A DNA stretch of 64,000 nucleotides from Gardnerella vaginalis (GTDB lineage Bacteria; Actinomycetota; Actinomycetes; Actinomycetales; Bifidobacteriaceae). Where the stretch lies: contig NZ_JBETXJ010000002.1 of assembly GCF_040427915.1 (NCBI RefSeq), positions 1 through 64,000 of the forward strand, written 5' to 3'. This document shows positions 8,716 through 17,194 of this stretch, piece after piece (the stretch's first letter is position 1; the number at the start of each line of letters is the position of its first letter). The translations under genes and the position numbers were made by a program. Under the pieces are notes generated by a model that worked only from the letters and a program-made list of their open reading frames with translations, was not told the DNA's origin and searched no databases.

Positions 8716-10096
8716 GATGAGTTTCCGGATATAAGTCGAACGCGCGCAAAGACTGAACACTGTAGCCAAGCTCTCTAAACGTGCCAACATCGCGAGCAAG
8801 ACTAGTCGGATCGCAAGCAACATACACAACGCTTCTTGCTCCAGACTTCGCAATCTGCTTACAAACTTGAGCTTTAGCACCAGCGCGCGGAGGATCTAAC
8901 ACAACAACATCAGGATGCGCAAATCGGCGAACAATCCTAGATGACTTACTCGCCTTAAACACCTGCGATTCAAGCGTTTGCGCAACATCGCCTTCAAGCG
9001 CTTCAACAACATCCCTGCTAAGACCAGCACGCCCAATGTTTCGCCTTGCATTCTTCACAGCAATCGGCGCACCCTCAATACTAAGCACGCGCGCTGGTTC
9101 AGCAGCACCAAGAGCACCTGCAGCACCAGAAGAATCTCCGCCAACATTAGCCAAAGTCGCAAGCGGAATAGTAAACAAACCCGATCCAGAATACAAATCC
9201 CACAAAACCGTATTCTTACTACGCCCACCAAGAGCAGAACGAACTAATCCCAAAACGTAGTTCACCAAATGCTCTGGAGCTGCGCGATGAATCTGCCAAA
9301 AACCGCGCGCGTCAACATCATAATCAAAAGTACGCATACGTGATGAATCACCATCAACAGCAACGCGTACACGCTCACGCAACAAAGCCGAGCCTGCAAT
9401 CAGTTCATCATTTACTATAAGCGCATAATTTTCGCCAATCGCATCAAGAAGCGCAGCCTTGTCACCATAAACACCAAAATCCAAGCCCTCAACCCTAGGC
9501 TCTGGAACAGCAAGACGAATTTGCGAATTTGGCTCAAATTCTCGATTCCACAAATCCAAAGAATCCGCAACTGCTAAAACAGCGCGCGACGCAAGTGGCA
9601 TAGTATCAATCGCAATGCGATCATGCGACTCGCGCTTACGCATAGACAAACGCCCTTCATCATCCGCCACCAGCTCCATGCGCGTACGCCAATTAAATCC
9701 GTTAAGCTCCTCATCCCCCGGCACGCGCTCAACAGTAATATCACTAGCAGAAACATCCATATGCGCTAAACGCTGGAATTGATTGGCAATCACGGACGCC
9801 TTCCAACGAATCTGCCCAGGCAAAGAAACGTGAATTAAATCTGCTCCGCCAACTCCGCCGCCCTGAGCCAAAGGACCAGCGAGCTTCCATTGCGGCTCCA
9901 CACGATCCACACTAGGCTCCAAAACTTCCACAACTTCACCGGTGAAAAAGTGCGCTTTTGCACGCATCGGCTCATCCATGCGCACAACAACCAGCTCACC
10001 AGGTAACGCAAATCGCACGAATACAACGCGTCCGTCAAGATGACCTACGCATCTTCCTTGATCCGCATATCTCTCGATTCGCATCGTCACTTGCAT
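8681..10096 (-). CDS. TrmA/RumA-family RNA (uracil-5-)-methyltransferase
   Basis: The 471-residue protein begins with a TRAM-like RNA-binding domain (residues 1 to about 65, MRIERYADQGRCVGHLDGRV), then a central region, then a Rossmann SAM domain with DLYSGSGLFTIPLA and LDPPRAG. The nucleophilic Cys is at about residue 428 in VACDPTSLARDV. The family methylates C5 of a uridine in tRNA or 23S rRNA; the exact target is not readable. The RBS AAGGGG precedes ATG 10096; ATG 10084 is an alternative. The last 13 codons are duplicated in two downstream repeats, so the 3' end may serve as an integration site. Confidence 0.9.
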   Translation of the reverse strand: MQVTMRIERYADQGRCVGHLDGRVVFVRFALPGELVVVRMDEPMRAKAHFFTGEVVEVLEPSVDRVEPQWKLAGPLAQGGGVGGADLIHVSLPGQIRWKASVIANQFQRLAHMDVSASDITVERVPGDEELNGFNWRTRMELVADDEGRLSMRKRESHDRIAIDTMPLASRAVLAVADSLDLWNREFEPNSQIRLAVPEPRVEGLDFGVYGDKAALLDAIGENYALIVNDELIAGSALLRERVRVAVDGDSSRMRTFDYDVDARGFWQIHRAAPEHLVNYVLGLVRSALGGRSKNTVLWDLYSGSGLFTIPLATLANVGGDSSGAAGALGAAEPARVLSIEGAPIAVKNARRNIGRAGLSRDVVEALEGDVAQTLESQVFKASKSSRIVRRFAHPDVVVLDPPRAGAKAQVCKQIAKSGARSVVYVACDPTSLARDVGTFRELGYSVQSLRAFDLYPETHHTESVAFLCKS

Positions 10097-10122
10097 AAAC
10101 TACCCCTTAGCTTTGCGTTTAG

Positions 10123-10896
10123 TTAAGCTGATTTTACTTCACTTGAATTTACATCGTTTTTATCTTCGTCAATCTGATTTTCTTCACGATAATTTTCTTC
10201 GCGATTTTTATGATGAAGACGCATAAACGGCGTTGCGATAATCAAGTAAGAAACCCAAATTGCGAGCGCCCAGAACGGCAAACCCATAATCAATCGAACT
10301 GTACCAAGCCACACAACGTGATTTGTCAAATATAATGGCACTTGTAAAACGAGTCGCAGCGCAAAAACACCAATCCATAATCCAGTAACATACATGTACG
10401 CTCGCTTAAGAGGCTTATAATCAAGCCATTCGTGCAGCCACAAGCCAAAATTTTCCGTAGGCATTTTGCGAATTGACTCAATCACAAGACCTAAAGCAGG
10501 CACGCGAACAATCATCGAAATAGCAAGAAGCGCACCGTATACAGCATTTGTAATAAAGCCCATCATGTAGTAGTCGCGCGCTTGGTGACTCGTCCACACC
10601 CAAATAAGGCAAATCCCTACAGAAACCAACCCACTTAACGCGCCCATAATCGATTGGCGTTGAACAAGTCGAGCTACAACTTGCAAAACTGCGAGAGCTG
10701 CAGACGCAATAACTGTTGTTTGTACGTTTCGCGTTACAACAAAGCAAATAACAAACAGCAAGCCTGGCAGCATGGATTCGATTACGCCTCGAACTCCACC
10801 AATGGAATCAATAACAGAAAACGTGTTTCCTTCAGATCCAATAGAAGCCAAAGATGCTAATCCTGAGCGTTTTTTGCCGCGCGAATTTTTTTCCAA
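10123..10896 (-). CDS. DUF3159 multi-pass membrane protein
   Basis: The 257-residue protein has a short cytoplasmic N-terminus, the segment SIGGVRGVIESMLPGLLFVI typical of DUF3159, then about six hydrophobic segments, and a charged C-terminal tail with REENYREENQIDEDKND. The start is TTG with AAGGA eight bases upstream. It ends 26 bp before the RNA methyltransferase start and probably shares its transcript, as in other actinobacteria where DUF3710, DUF3159 and a TRAM methyltransferase cluster. Function is unknown. Confidence 0.85.
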   Translation of the reverse strand: MEKNSRGKKRSGLASLASIGSEGNTFSVIDSIGGVRGVIESMLPGLLFVICFVVTRNVQTTVIASAALAVLQVVARLVQRQSIMGALSGLVSVGICLIWVWTSHQARDYYMMGFITNAVYGALLAISMIVRVPALGLVIESIRKMPTENFGLWLHEWLDYKPLKRAYMYVTGLWIGVFALRLVLQVPLYLTNHVVWLGTVRLIMGLPFWALAIWVSYLIIATPFMRLHHKNREENYREENQIDEDKNDVNSSEVKSA

Positions 10897-10924
10897 GACA
10901 ATATCCTTTGCTGCCTTACTTTTA

Positions 10925-10993
10925 CTATCGACTTTTAACTATCGACTTTTAACTATCGACTTTTAACTATCGACTTTTAACTATCGACTTTAA
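10925..10993. repeat. 14-bp tandem repeat, 5 copies, next to DUF3710 stop
   Basis: Five head-to-tail copies of CTATCGACTTTTAA fill the space between DUF3159 and DUF3710 genes; the last is one T short. The first bases, CTATC, match the end of the DUF3710 gene including its stop (CTA on the plus strand), so the repeat appears to have grown from the gene's 3' end. Confidence 0.95.
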
Positions 10994-11809
10994 CTATCTG
11001 ATTTCAGAAAACATTGGTCCACGAGTTAGCGTGGTTTTGACTTCTACTTGCTGATCTGCACCAAGTGGACCTTTTGGACGACCTAGATTTTCTTCAGAAC
11101 CAGCAGAATCGTCAGATCCAGCAGAACCATCTTTACCTGCACTACTTGGCACAACCAAATCGTGCATTGGAATCATATCTCTAGGAGCAAGTGGCTCTGT
11201 TCCGCGCTTTATAACAATATCACTAAACCACTTGTTAAGAAGCACAGTCTCTTCGCTTGTTTTTTGTGACTCTAAAGCAGCACTCCCAGAGAACACTCCG
11301 CGGAGCATCCAACGCGGACCATCTACACCAACAATTCTGGTTTCCACTGTCTTATCGTCAACCTTGACTGGAAGTATGAGTTCCTTGCCAAAAACTCCAT
11401 TCACTTCCCTAGCATTAGAGTTTCCCTTAAGCAAATCCGCACGAACTTCACTCCATATCCCTTCTGTTTTAGGAGCTGCAAATGCTTCAACCTCAATGCT
11501 AGAAGATTTATATGTAACAGTTATGCCAAGAACTTGACCAGTTTCACGCTGCTTTTTTACTCGCAACTCTATACCTTGCAAATATGGAATATATATGGAG
11601 CCGAAATCAACATAAGTACCTAAATTAGGTAGTTTTTCATCAGATATGTCCCATGGACCTCTAAGACTTCCGCGTCCTAAGTACGTGTCTGCATCATATC
11701 CGCCTGCAGCCAGCTCGCTTAGAGCGGAATTTTGGGATTGAGATTCTGCAAGATTCTCAGCATCATCTTTGGCAGCTTTCGACTTGCGCTTGGATTTAAA
11801 CCATCCCAT
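10994..11809 (-). CDS. DUF3710 family protein
   Basis: The 271-residue protein has a basic, low-complexity N-terminus (MGWFKSKRKSKAAKDD), then the DUF3710 core GRGSLRGPWDISDEKLPNLG, YVDFGSIYIP and VDGPRWMLRGVFSG. The C-terminus from about residue 215 is disordered and Ser/Asp rich. AGAGGAACC precedes the ATG. The gene lies upstream of the DUF3159 gene, the common actinobacterial arrangement. No biochemical role is established in the family. Confidence 0.87.
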   Translation of the reverse strand: MGWFKSKRKSKAAKDDAENLAESQSQNSALSELAAGGYDADTYLGRGSLRGPWDISDEKLPNLGTYVDFGSIYIPYLQGIELRVKKQRETGQVLGITVTYKSSSIEVEAFAAPKTEGIWSEVRADLLKGNSNAREVNGVFGKELILPVKVDDKTVETRIVGVDGPRWMLRGVFSGSAALESQKTSEETVLLNKWFSDIVIKRGTEPLAPRDMIPMHDLVVPSSAGKDGSAGSDDSAGSEENLGRPKGPLGADQQVEVKTTLTRGPMFSEIR

Positions 11810-11931
11810 GGTTCCTCTTTTCTAATGGATTCTTCTTAATAAGCTCTAATGCCATTTTTCGATGAATACTTTACATATTTCTAATGGCTATTTTTACTCA
11901 ACTTCACCAGATTATCACAAGCAAAGCAAAA

Positions 11932-12795
11932 TCACACATTATATTTTATGTTTAAAGCAGCATGGTCAGACCAGCGAGAATCGTAGCTTTGAGCACGATC
12001 AATCACGAATCCGCACGCAGTTTCTGCAATTTCAGGTGTTGCAAACTGATAGTCTAATCTCCAACCAACGTTATTATCAAAAGCTTTACCTCGTTGACTC
12101 CACCAAGTGTATGGTCCTTGAATATCGCCAGCAAGCATTCGCATAACGTCCACAAATTCATACTCGTTAATCCAGCGATCAATATAAGCGCGTTCCTCTG
12201 GCAAAAATCCAGCACTTTTCTCATTCGCTTTAGCGTTTTTAATGTCAAGAGGCGTGTGTGCAATATTAAAATCACCACACAAAATCGCTTGATTTCCGCC
12301 ACTTGCAGCAATATCTCTAATCTCCCCTAATCGCTTTAACATAGTATCTAGAAAGCGGAATTTTTGCTGCATTTTCTGCGGATCATCAACGTTTCCAGCG
12401 TGAACATACACAGAAGCAACAGTAATATCATACCCTTGCGGGGTATGTACGTCAGTTTCCACCCATCGCCCAGAATCAACATCCTCGCTTAAACCAGGCA
12501 AACCGTAACGCTGCTCTACAACTGGCAAAGACGTTACAAGCGCCACACCAGCTCTACCTTTTATTTCACAAATCTGATTTGTAACAGAAAATCGCCTGTT
12601 ATTTTGCCCAGATTCATCACTCTTAGACACATACAAATCCTTGATTTTACCCATAATCGGGTCAATCGCATCTTGCGGAGCGCGAACCTCTTGCATACAC
12701 CACACATCTGGCGTGTGATCTTGAACCCAATCGAGCATCCCCTTGCGCCAAGCCGCACGAATCCCATTCAAATTTGAAGTCGTAATCGTAATCAT
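11932..12795 (-). CDS. xth: Exodeoxyribonuclease III family AP endonuclease
   Basis: The protein contains the exonuclease III motifs in order: TTSNLNGIRAAW, CMQEVRAP (metal-binding Glu), GDFNIAHTPLDIKN, WRLDYQFATP and SDHAALNI (catalytic His pair with Asp). It cuts abasic sites and trims 3' ends in base excision repair. I chose ATG 12795, giving 287 residues, because MITITTSNLNGIRAAW is where family members begin. An upstream in-frame ATG at 12864 would place the terminator hairpin of the neighbouring operon inside the coding region. Confidence 0.92.
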   Translation of the reverse strand: MITITTSNLNGIRAAWRKGMLDWVQDHTPDVWCMQEVRAPQDAIDPIMGKIKDLYVSKSDESGQNNRRFSVTNQICEIKGRAGVALVTSLPVVEQRYGLPGLSEDVDSGRWVETDVHTPQGYDITVASVYVHAGNVDDPQKMQQKFRFLDTMLKRLGEIRDIAASGGNQAILCGDFNIAHTPLDIKNAKANEKSAGFLPEERAYIDRWINEYEFVDVMRMLAGDIQGPYTWWSQRGKAFDNNVGWRLDYQFATPEIAETACGFVIDRAQSYDSRWSDHAALNIKYNV

Positions 12796-12833
12796 AAGAT
12801 CCACTCTAATATGCGCACAACACAAAATAGGCA

Positions 12834-12875
12834 AAAATAAAGGTGCAGAAGTTTTGACTCCCACACCTTTATTTT
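12834..12875 (-). terminator. Terminator of the peptide ABC operon
   Basis: AAAATAAAGGTG and CACCTTTATTTT form a perfect 12-bp stem 70 bp after the end of the ATPase gene. T-rich sequence follows on the minus strand. Confidence 0.85.
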
Positions 12876-12944
12876 AAATTTAAATTTATTTTAAATTTAT
12901 AGTTTATAAGACGCTCGTTTTGCGACTCATAAACCAGCTTGCGA

Positions 12945-14972
12945 TTAATCCAATCCAAGCTCCAAGTTTCCACCTGGGATTGCATCGAGAAGATCGCGAG
13001 TGTATTCCTTTTGAGGATGATCAAACACTTCGTCGGTTGTAGCATGTTCAACAAGTTTGCCATGTTGCATAACAACAACCTCGTCCGCAATCTGACGAAC
13101 AACAGCCAAATCGTGAGTGATGAACAAGTAGCTTAATCCTCGCTCCGCTTGCAAATCGTTAAGCAAATGCAAAACCTGATCTTGCACAAGCACGTCCAAA
13201 GCAGACACAGCCTCATCGCAAACGATTACGTCTGGATCCAATGCCATAGCACGCGCAATAGCAATGCGCTGACGCTGACCACCAGAAAGCTCGTTCGGGA
13301 AGCGAGTCATAACAGAAGCAGGCATGCGAACCATATCCAAAAGCTCGCGCACACGATTCTGTCTACTCTTTTTATCGCCAATCTTATGAATGCGCAAAGG
13401 CTCCTCAATAGAACGATAAATTGAATACATTGGGTCGAGTGAACCATAAGGATTTTGGAACACTGGTTGCACGTGTCTGCGGAAGTCAAGCAAATCAGCG
13501 CCCTTGAAATCAGCAATATTCTTGCCTTCGTAAGTAACTGTTCCACTTGTTGGATTTAGAAGTCGCAAAACCATGTTTGCAACAGTAGATTTACCAGAAC
13601 CAGACTCACCCACAATTGCCAACGTTGTTCCGCGCTTAATTGAGAACGAAACATCGTCAACAGCTTTAAAAAGTTCCTTCTTACGCGGAAGCTTAAACTC
13701 GCGAGTTAAGTGATCTACTGTAATAATGTGCTCGCTCTTTTCAAGAGTTTGCTCACCTACTACGTGATGCTCAAGCAAATTATCCGCGTTGCCTCCATGC
13801 TCCTTAACCGAGATGATTCTCTGAGAAGCCAAGCTTGGAGCCGCTGCAACTAATCGCTTAGTATACGGATGCTGCGGATGTTGCAACACATCTAGAGATG
13901 GACCAGACTCAACAACGCGGCCCTTATACATAACAACAACGTGCTGCGCGCGAGCTGCAGCCAAACCTAAATCGTGAGTAATAAAGAGCACGGAAGTGCC
14001 TAGAGAATCTGTAAGAGTATGCAAATGGTCAAGAATACGCTTTTGCACAGTTACGTCGAGAGCGGAAGTTGGCTCATCTGCAATAAGCAAGTCTGGTCGG
14101 CAAGCCAAGCCGATAGCAATCAAAGCGCGCTGACGCATACCGCCAGAAAACTCATGTGGGAATTGCCTTGCACGCGTTGCTGCATCTGGTAAACCAGCTT
14201 CATCTAGCAAACCAGCAATGCGGTCTTCAACACTTGCTCCAATAACATACTTTTTGGCGATTCCCCAAGCTTTGTCGTCGTTCACACCATACTTGATTAA
14301 ATCGTCTGCAACGCGCCAACGAGTTTCAGAGCCTGGAACCCACTCTTTTTTGTAGTATTCCATAGCTTCATTAAACTTTTCAGCATTCGTTTGCTCACTA
14401 AGACCAGACTCTGCCAAAGCCTGCTTTGCAGCGTCCAATAATGCCGTAAGTTCTTTAGAACCAAGGAAGATTTCGTCTTCGTTGCTTTTAACTTCTACAG
14501 CATCTCCTGCTAAAGCTTCTGCAAGAGCGGAACGCTTTTCATGACTAACGTCAACGCCATTTGCAAGAAGAGCTTCTTTAACTTGGGTACCAATCCTCCA
14601 AACAGGATTCAAGTTGCTCATAGGGTCTTGCGGAACCAAGCCCATTGCTGTGCCGCGCAAAGCTGCATAATCTTTAGGCTTTAGATTGCTTATTTCTTGA
14701 CCTTTAAGCTTAATAGATCCGCCAGTAACGTGACCTGTTCCAGGGAGTAAACCAAGAACCGCCATTGCGGAAGTTGACTTTCCAGAACCAGATTCACCTA
14801 CAATTGCAACCCACTGACCTGGGTAAACGTTGAAGCTCGCATCGCGAACAGCGTGTACGGCTTTTTTAGAATCCGTTGTAAAGTCAACCTGAAGATTTTT
14901 GACTTCCAGCAAAGGACCCTGTTCGCGTTGCATTGCAAGGGTATCTACATTTTTACGTGTTGCTGTGTTCAT
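12945..14972 (-). CDS. Peptide ABC transporter, double ATPase (DppD-DppF/OppD-OppF fusion)
   Basis: Two ABC ATPase domains sit in one chain of about 675 residues. Domain 1 has Walker A GESGSGKSTS, Q-loop LVPQDPMSNLNP, signature FSGGMRQR and Walker B LLIADEPTS. Domain 2 has GESGSGKSTV, VFQNPYGSLDP, LSGGQRQR and VIVCDEAVS. It should power import through the two permeases encoded just upstream. Domain 1 carries an insert of about 110 residues (roughly 145-255) between Q-loop and signature that is rich in Ala, Glu and Lys. GGAGGA is spaced better for ATG 14972 than for the in-frame GTG at 14978. Confidence 0.93.
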   Translation of the reverse strand: MNTATRKNVDTLAMQREQGPLLEVKNLQVDFTTDSKKAVHAVRDASFNVYPGQWVAIVGESGSGKSTSAMAVLGLLPGTGHVTGGSIKLKGQEISNLKPKDYAALRGTAMGLVPQDPMSNLNPVWRIGTQVKEALLANGVDVSHEKRSALAEALAGDAVEVKSNEDEIFLGSKELTALLDAAKQALAESGLSEQTNAEKFNEAMEYYKKEWVPGSETRWRVADDLIKYGVNDDKAWGIAKKYVIGASVEDRIAGLLDEAGLPDAATRARQFPHEFSGGMRQRALIAIGLACRPDLLIADEPTSALDVTVQKRILDHLHTLTDSLGTSVLFITHDLGLAAARAQHVVVMYKGRVVESGPSLDVLQHPQHPYTKRLVAAAPSLASQRIISVKEHGGNADNLLEHHVVGEQTLEKSEHIITVDHLTREFKLPRKKELFKAVDDVSFSIKRGTTLAIVGESGSGKSTVANMVLRLLNPTSGTVTYEGKNIADFKGADLLDFRRHVQPVFQNPYGSLDPMYSIYRSIEEPLRIHKIGDKKSRQNRVRELLDMVRMPASVMTRFPNELSGGQRQRIAIARAMALDPDVIVCDEAVSALDVLVQDQVLHLLNDLQAERGLSYLFITHDLAVVRQIADEVVVMQHGKLVEHATTDEVFDHPQKEYTRDLLDAIPGGNLELGLD

Positions 14973-14995
14973 AATCACTATTCCTCCACGCTAAC

Positions 14996-16027
14996 TTACG
15001 CCTTACGGCTCTTTGGATCCAACGCATCTTTTACAGCGTCGCCCATCATAATAAAGGCGAGAACAGTAATAGCGAGCGCAATAGACGGATAGAACAAAAC
15101 TTCTGGATTTGTAGTAAGAACATTCCTAGCGGTAGAAATATCTACACCCCAGCTAACGGTCGTAGTTGGCAAACCAATACCAAGGAAGCTAAGTGTCGCT
15201 TCCAAAACAATGTAAGAACCAAGGGATGTTGTTCCTACAACAATGATTGGAGCCAGCGAGTTTGGAATAATATGACGGAAAAGATTACGCATTGGAGTTG
15301 AACCTAAAGCTGTAGAAGCCGTATTAAACTCAAGATTCTTGGATTCCATAACGGCACTTCTTGCGATTCGAGCAACGCCTACCCATCCAAAGAGAACCAT
15401 AACAAACACGATTTTCCAAATCGACTTAGATGTGCGGAACATTTGCAAAACTACGATTGCGCCCAACAGCATTGGTAGAGCCAGGAAGATATCGGTGATT
15501 CGGCTGAGAATCGCATCAATCCATCCGCCGAAGAACCCAGCTAAAGCACCAATTAACGAGCCAACTAACACAACCAAAGCGGTTGCTAGCAAACCAACGC
15601 TTAGAGATGTACGAGTTCCGTATACGACTCGAGCATAAATATCACAGCCTTGCATATCAAATCCGAACGGATGCGCAGCAGAAGCCGGCTCAAGCGAATG
15701 TTCCAAAACGCAATAATTAGGATTGTGCTTTGTAAGAACACTTGGGAAAAGTGCAACAAAAATAATCGCAATAATCAAAACTGCAGAAACAATAAACAGT
15801 GGGTTTCTGCGCAAACTACGCCAAGCATCTGCCCACATGCTTGTAGCTGGAGCAGATTCATCTACGGAATCCACTTCTTGAAGAGGTGTATCGTCAAGAG
15901 GTGCTACGTAACGTTCCTGACCAGGTAGCGTATTGTATTTTGAAGCGGAAAAGTCGCCAGCAACCATAGTTGCAGCTGCTGTAGCATTATTTGTAGTCAA
16001 ATTATTTTCCATCAAATTATCTTCCAT
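14996..16027 (-). CDS. Peptide ABC transporter permease, DppC/OppC type
   Basis: The 343-residue permease has an unusually long polar N-terminus (about 70 residues), a first hydrophobic segment (PLFIVSAVLIIAIIFVALF) and the core binding-protein-dependent permease domain with the coupling motif ALGSTPMRNLFRHIIPNS. It pairs with the DppB-type permease upstream. AAGGAG precedes the ATG. The first ten codons are a 15-bp tandem duplication (MEDNLMENNL) that copies the start codon. The N-terminal tail contains VAGDF, encoded by the dispersed 20-mer motif (15953-15966). Confidence 0.93.
   Translation of the reverse strand: MEDNLMENNLTTNNATAAATMVAGDFSASKYNTLPGQERYVAPLDDTPLQEVDSVDESAPATSMWADAWRSLRRNPLFIVSAVLIIAIIFVALFPSVLTKHNPNYCVLEHSLEPASAAHPFGFDMQGCDIYARVVYGTRTSLSVGLLATALVVLVGSLIGALAGFFGGWIDAILSRITDIFLALPMLLGAIVVLQMFRTSKSIWKIVFVMVLFGWVGVARIARSAVMESKNLEFNTASTALGSTPMRNLFRHIIPNSLAPIIVVGTTSLGSYIVLEATLSFLGIGLPTTTVSWGVDISTARNVLTTNPEVLFYPSIALAITVLAFIMMGDAVKDALDPKSRKA
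15953..15966 (-). repeat. Dispersed uptake-like motif, copy 1
   Basis: The minus strand reads GGTTGCTGGCGACTTTTCC here, inside the disordered N-terminal tail of the OppC-type permease, encoding VAGDFS. Confidence 0.85.
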
Positions 16028-16041
16028 AATGTCTGCTCTCC

Positions 16042-16968
16042 TTACGCGTAGCGAATGCGCGGATCTAGAGCCGCGTACAACATGTCAACAAGAAGATTGC
16101 TGACTACAAATATCAACATAAGAAGCGTAACTATAGAAACAACAAGGTTTCCTTCTCCTTTTAGTATTCCCTGATACGTAAGGAATCCAACGCCATGAAT
16201 GTTGAAGATTGTTTCGGAAATCATAGCGCCGCCCATAAGAGCGCCCAAATCCTGACCTAAGAATGTAACAACAGGAATAAGCGAATTGCGCAAAATATGT
16301 CGAACAATAACAGAGCTTTCTTTTAAGCCCTTTGCGCGAGCCGTTCGAACATAATCGAGAGATATGTTTGACGAAACTTCCGACCTTGTAAGTCGAATAA
16401 TATACGCCATTGACACGGATCCAAGAACTATTGCAGGAAGAAGAAGATCATAGAATCCAGGATTATTGCTTGCTGTAACAGGCATAATATGCCACTTAAC
16501 ACCAAACACGTATTGTCCAATAAAGCCAGTGACAAATGTTGGCACAGAAATAAGAAGAAGTGATACAACCAGAATTACACTGTCATACCACTTCCCTTTC
16601 TTTAAGCCAGAGATTATACCAAAAGCTACGCCGAACAAGGCTTCAAAGGCAAACGCCATCAACGCAAGCTTAATGGTTACTGGAAATGCGCGACCAATTT
16701 CGTCAATTACTGGCTGACCAGCAAAAGTATGACCGAAATCAAGAGTCAAAGCATTTTTCAAAAACAGCAAATACTGAATAATAAATGGCTTATCCAAGTT
16801 ATACTCGGCACGAATCTGCGCTTCAACCGCATGGTTAATTGGCTTATCTCCAAACATTGCTTTTACTGGGTCTCCAGGCAAAGCAAACACCAAAGCGTAC
16901 ACCAACAATGTTGTGCCGAGAACCACAGGAATCATCTGCAGAACACGACGCAGAACATATTTACCCAT
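16042..16968 (-). CDS. Peptide ABC transporter permease, DppB/OppB type
   Basis: The 308-residue protein starts MGKYVLRRVLQMIPVVLGTTLLVY, the typical first helix of OppB/DppB. About five more hydrophobic segments follow, with the coupling loop VRTARAKGLKESSVIVRHILRN split by a short helix. It forms the membrane channel with the DppC-type partner 14 bp downstream. AAGGAG precedes the ATG. A long hairpin lies between this gene and the upstream binding-protein gene. Confidence 0.94.
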   Translation of the reverse strand: MGKYVLRRVLQMIPVVLGTTLLVYALVFALPGDPVKAMFGDKPINHAVEAQIRAEYNLDKPFIIQYLLFLKNALTLDFGHTFAGQPVIDEIGRAFPVTIKLALMAFAFEALFGVAFGIISGLKKGKWYDSVILVVSLLLISVPTFVTGFIGQYVFGVKWHIMPVTASNNPGFYDLLLPAIVLGSVSMAYIIRLTRSEVSSNISLDYVRTARAKGLKESSVIVRHILRNSLIPVVTFLGQDLGALMGGAMISETIFNIHGVGFLTYQGILKGEGNLVVSIVTLLMLIFVVSNLLVDMLYAALDPRIRYA

Positions 16969-17066
16969 TGGTTTCTCCTTATATAATTACTTAAAAATTC
17001 GCAGAGCACACACCCAACTTTTGTGGCTTGCATATTGATTTAACCCAACCCAAGTAAAAACACAAA

Positions 17067-17127
17067 GTGCTGCCTCGAATAGCGATAGAATTTTGCAATT
17101 TTATTCGCCATTCGAAGGCAGCAGCAC
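17067..17127 (-). terminator. Intercistronic hairpin between binding protein and permease genes
   Basis: GTGCTGCC pairs with GGCAGCAGCAC and inner segments TCGAA/TTCGA extend the stem. T-rich sequence follows on the minus strand. It could partly terminate transcription or protect the upstream message, giving more binding protein than permease, which is common in such operons; the effect is inferred. Confidence 0.65.
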
Positions 17128-17194
17128 GTTTTTACATGCTATTTAATTATGATTTATTTTTTACTATAGCTACTTGATCTTCGATCTTAGATCT

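Noticed and set aside
12796..12864. Longer N-terminus for exonuclease III
   Set aside because: It would include the terminator of the neighbouring operon and 23 hydrophobic residues not seen in the family.
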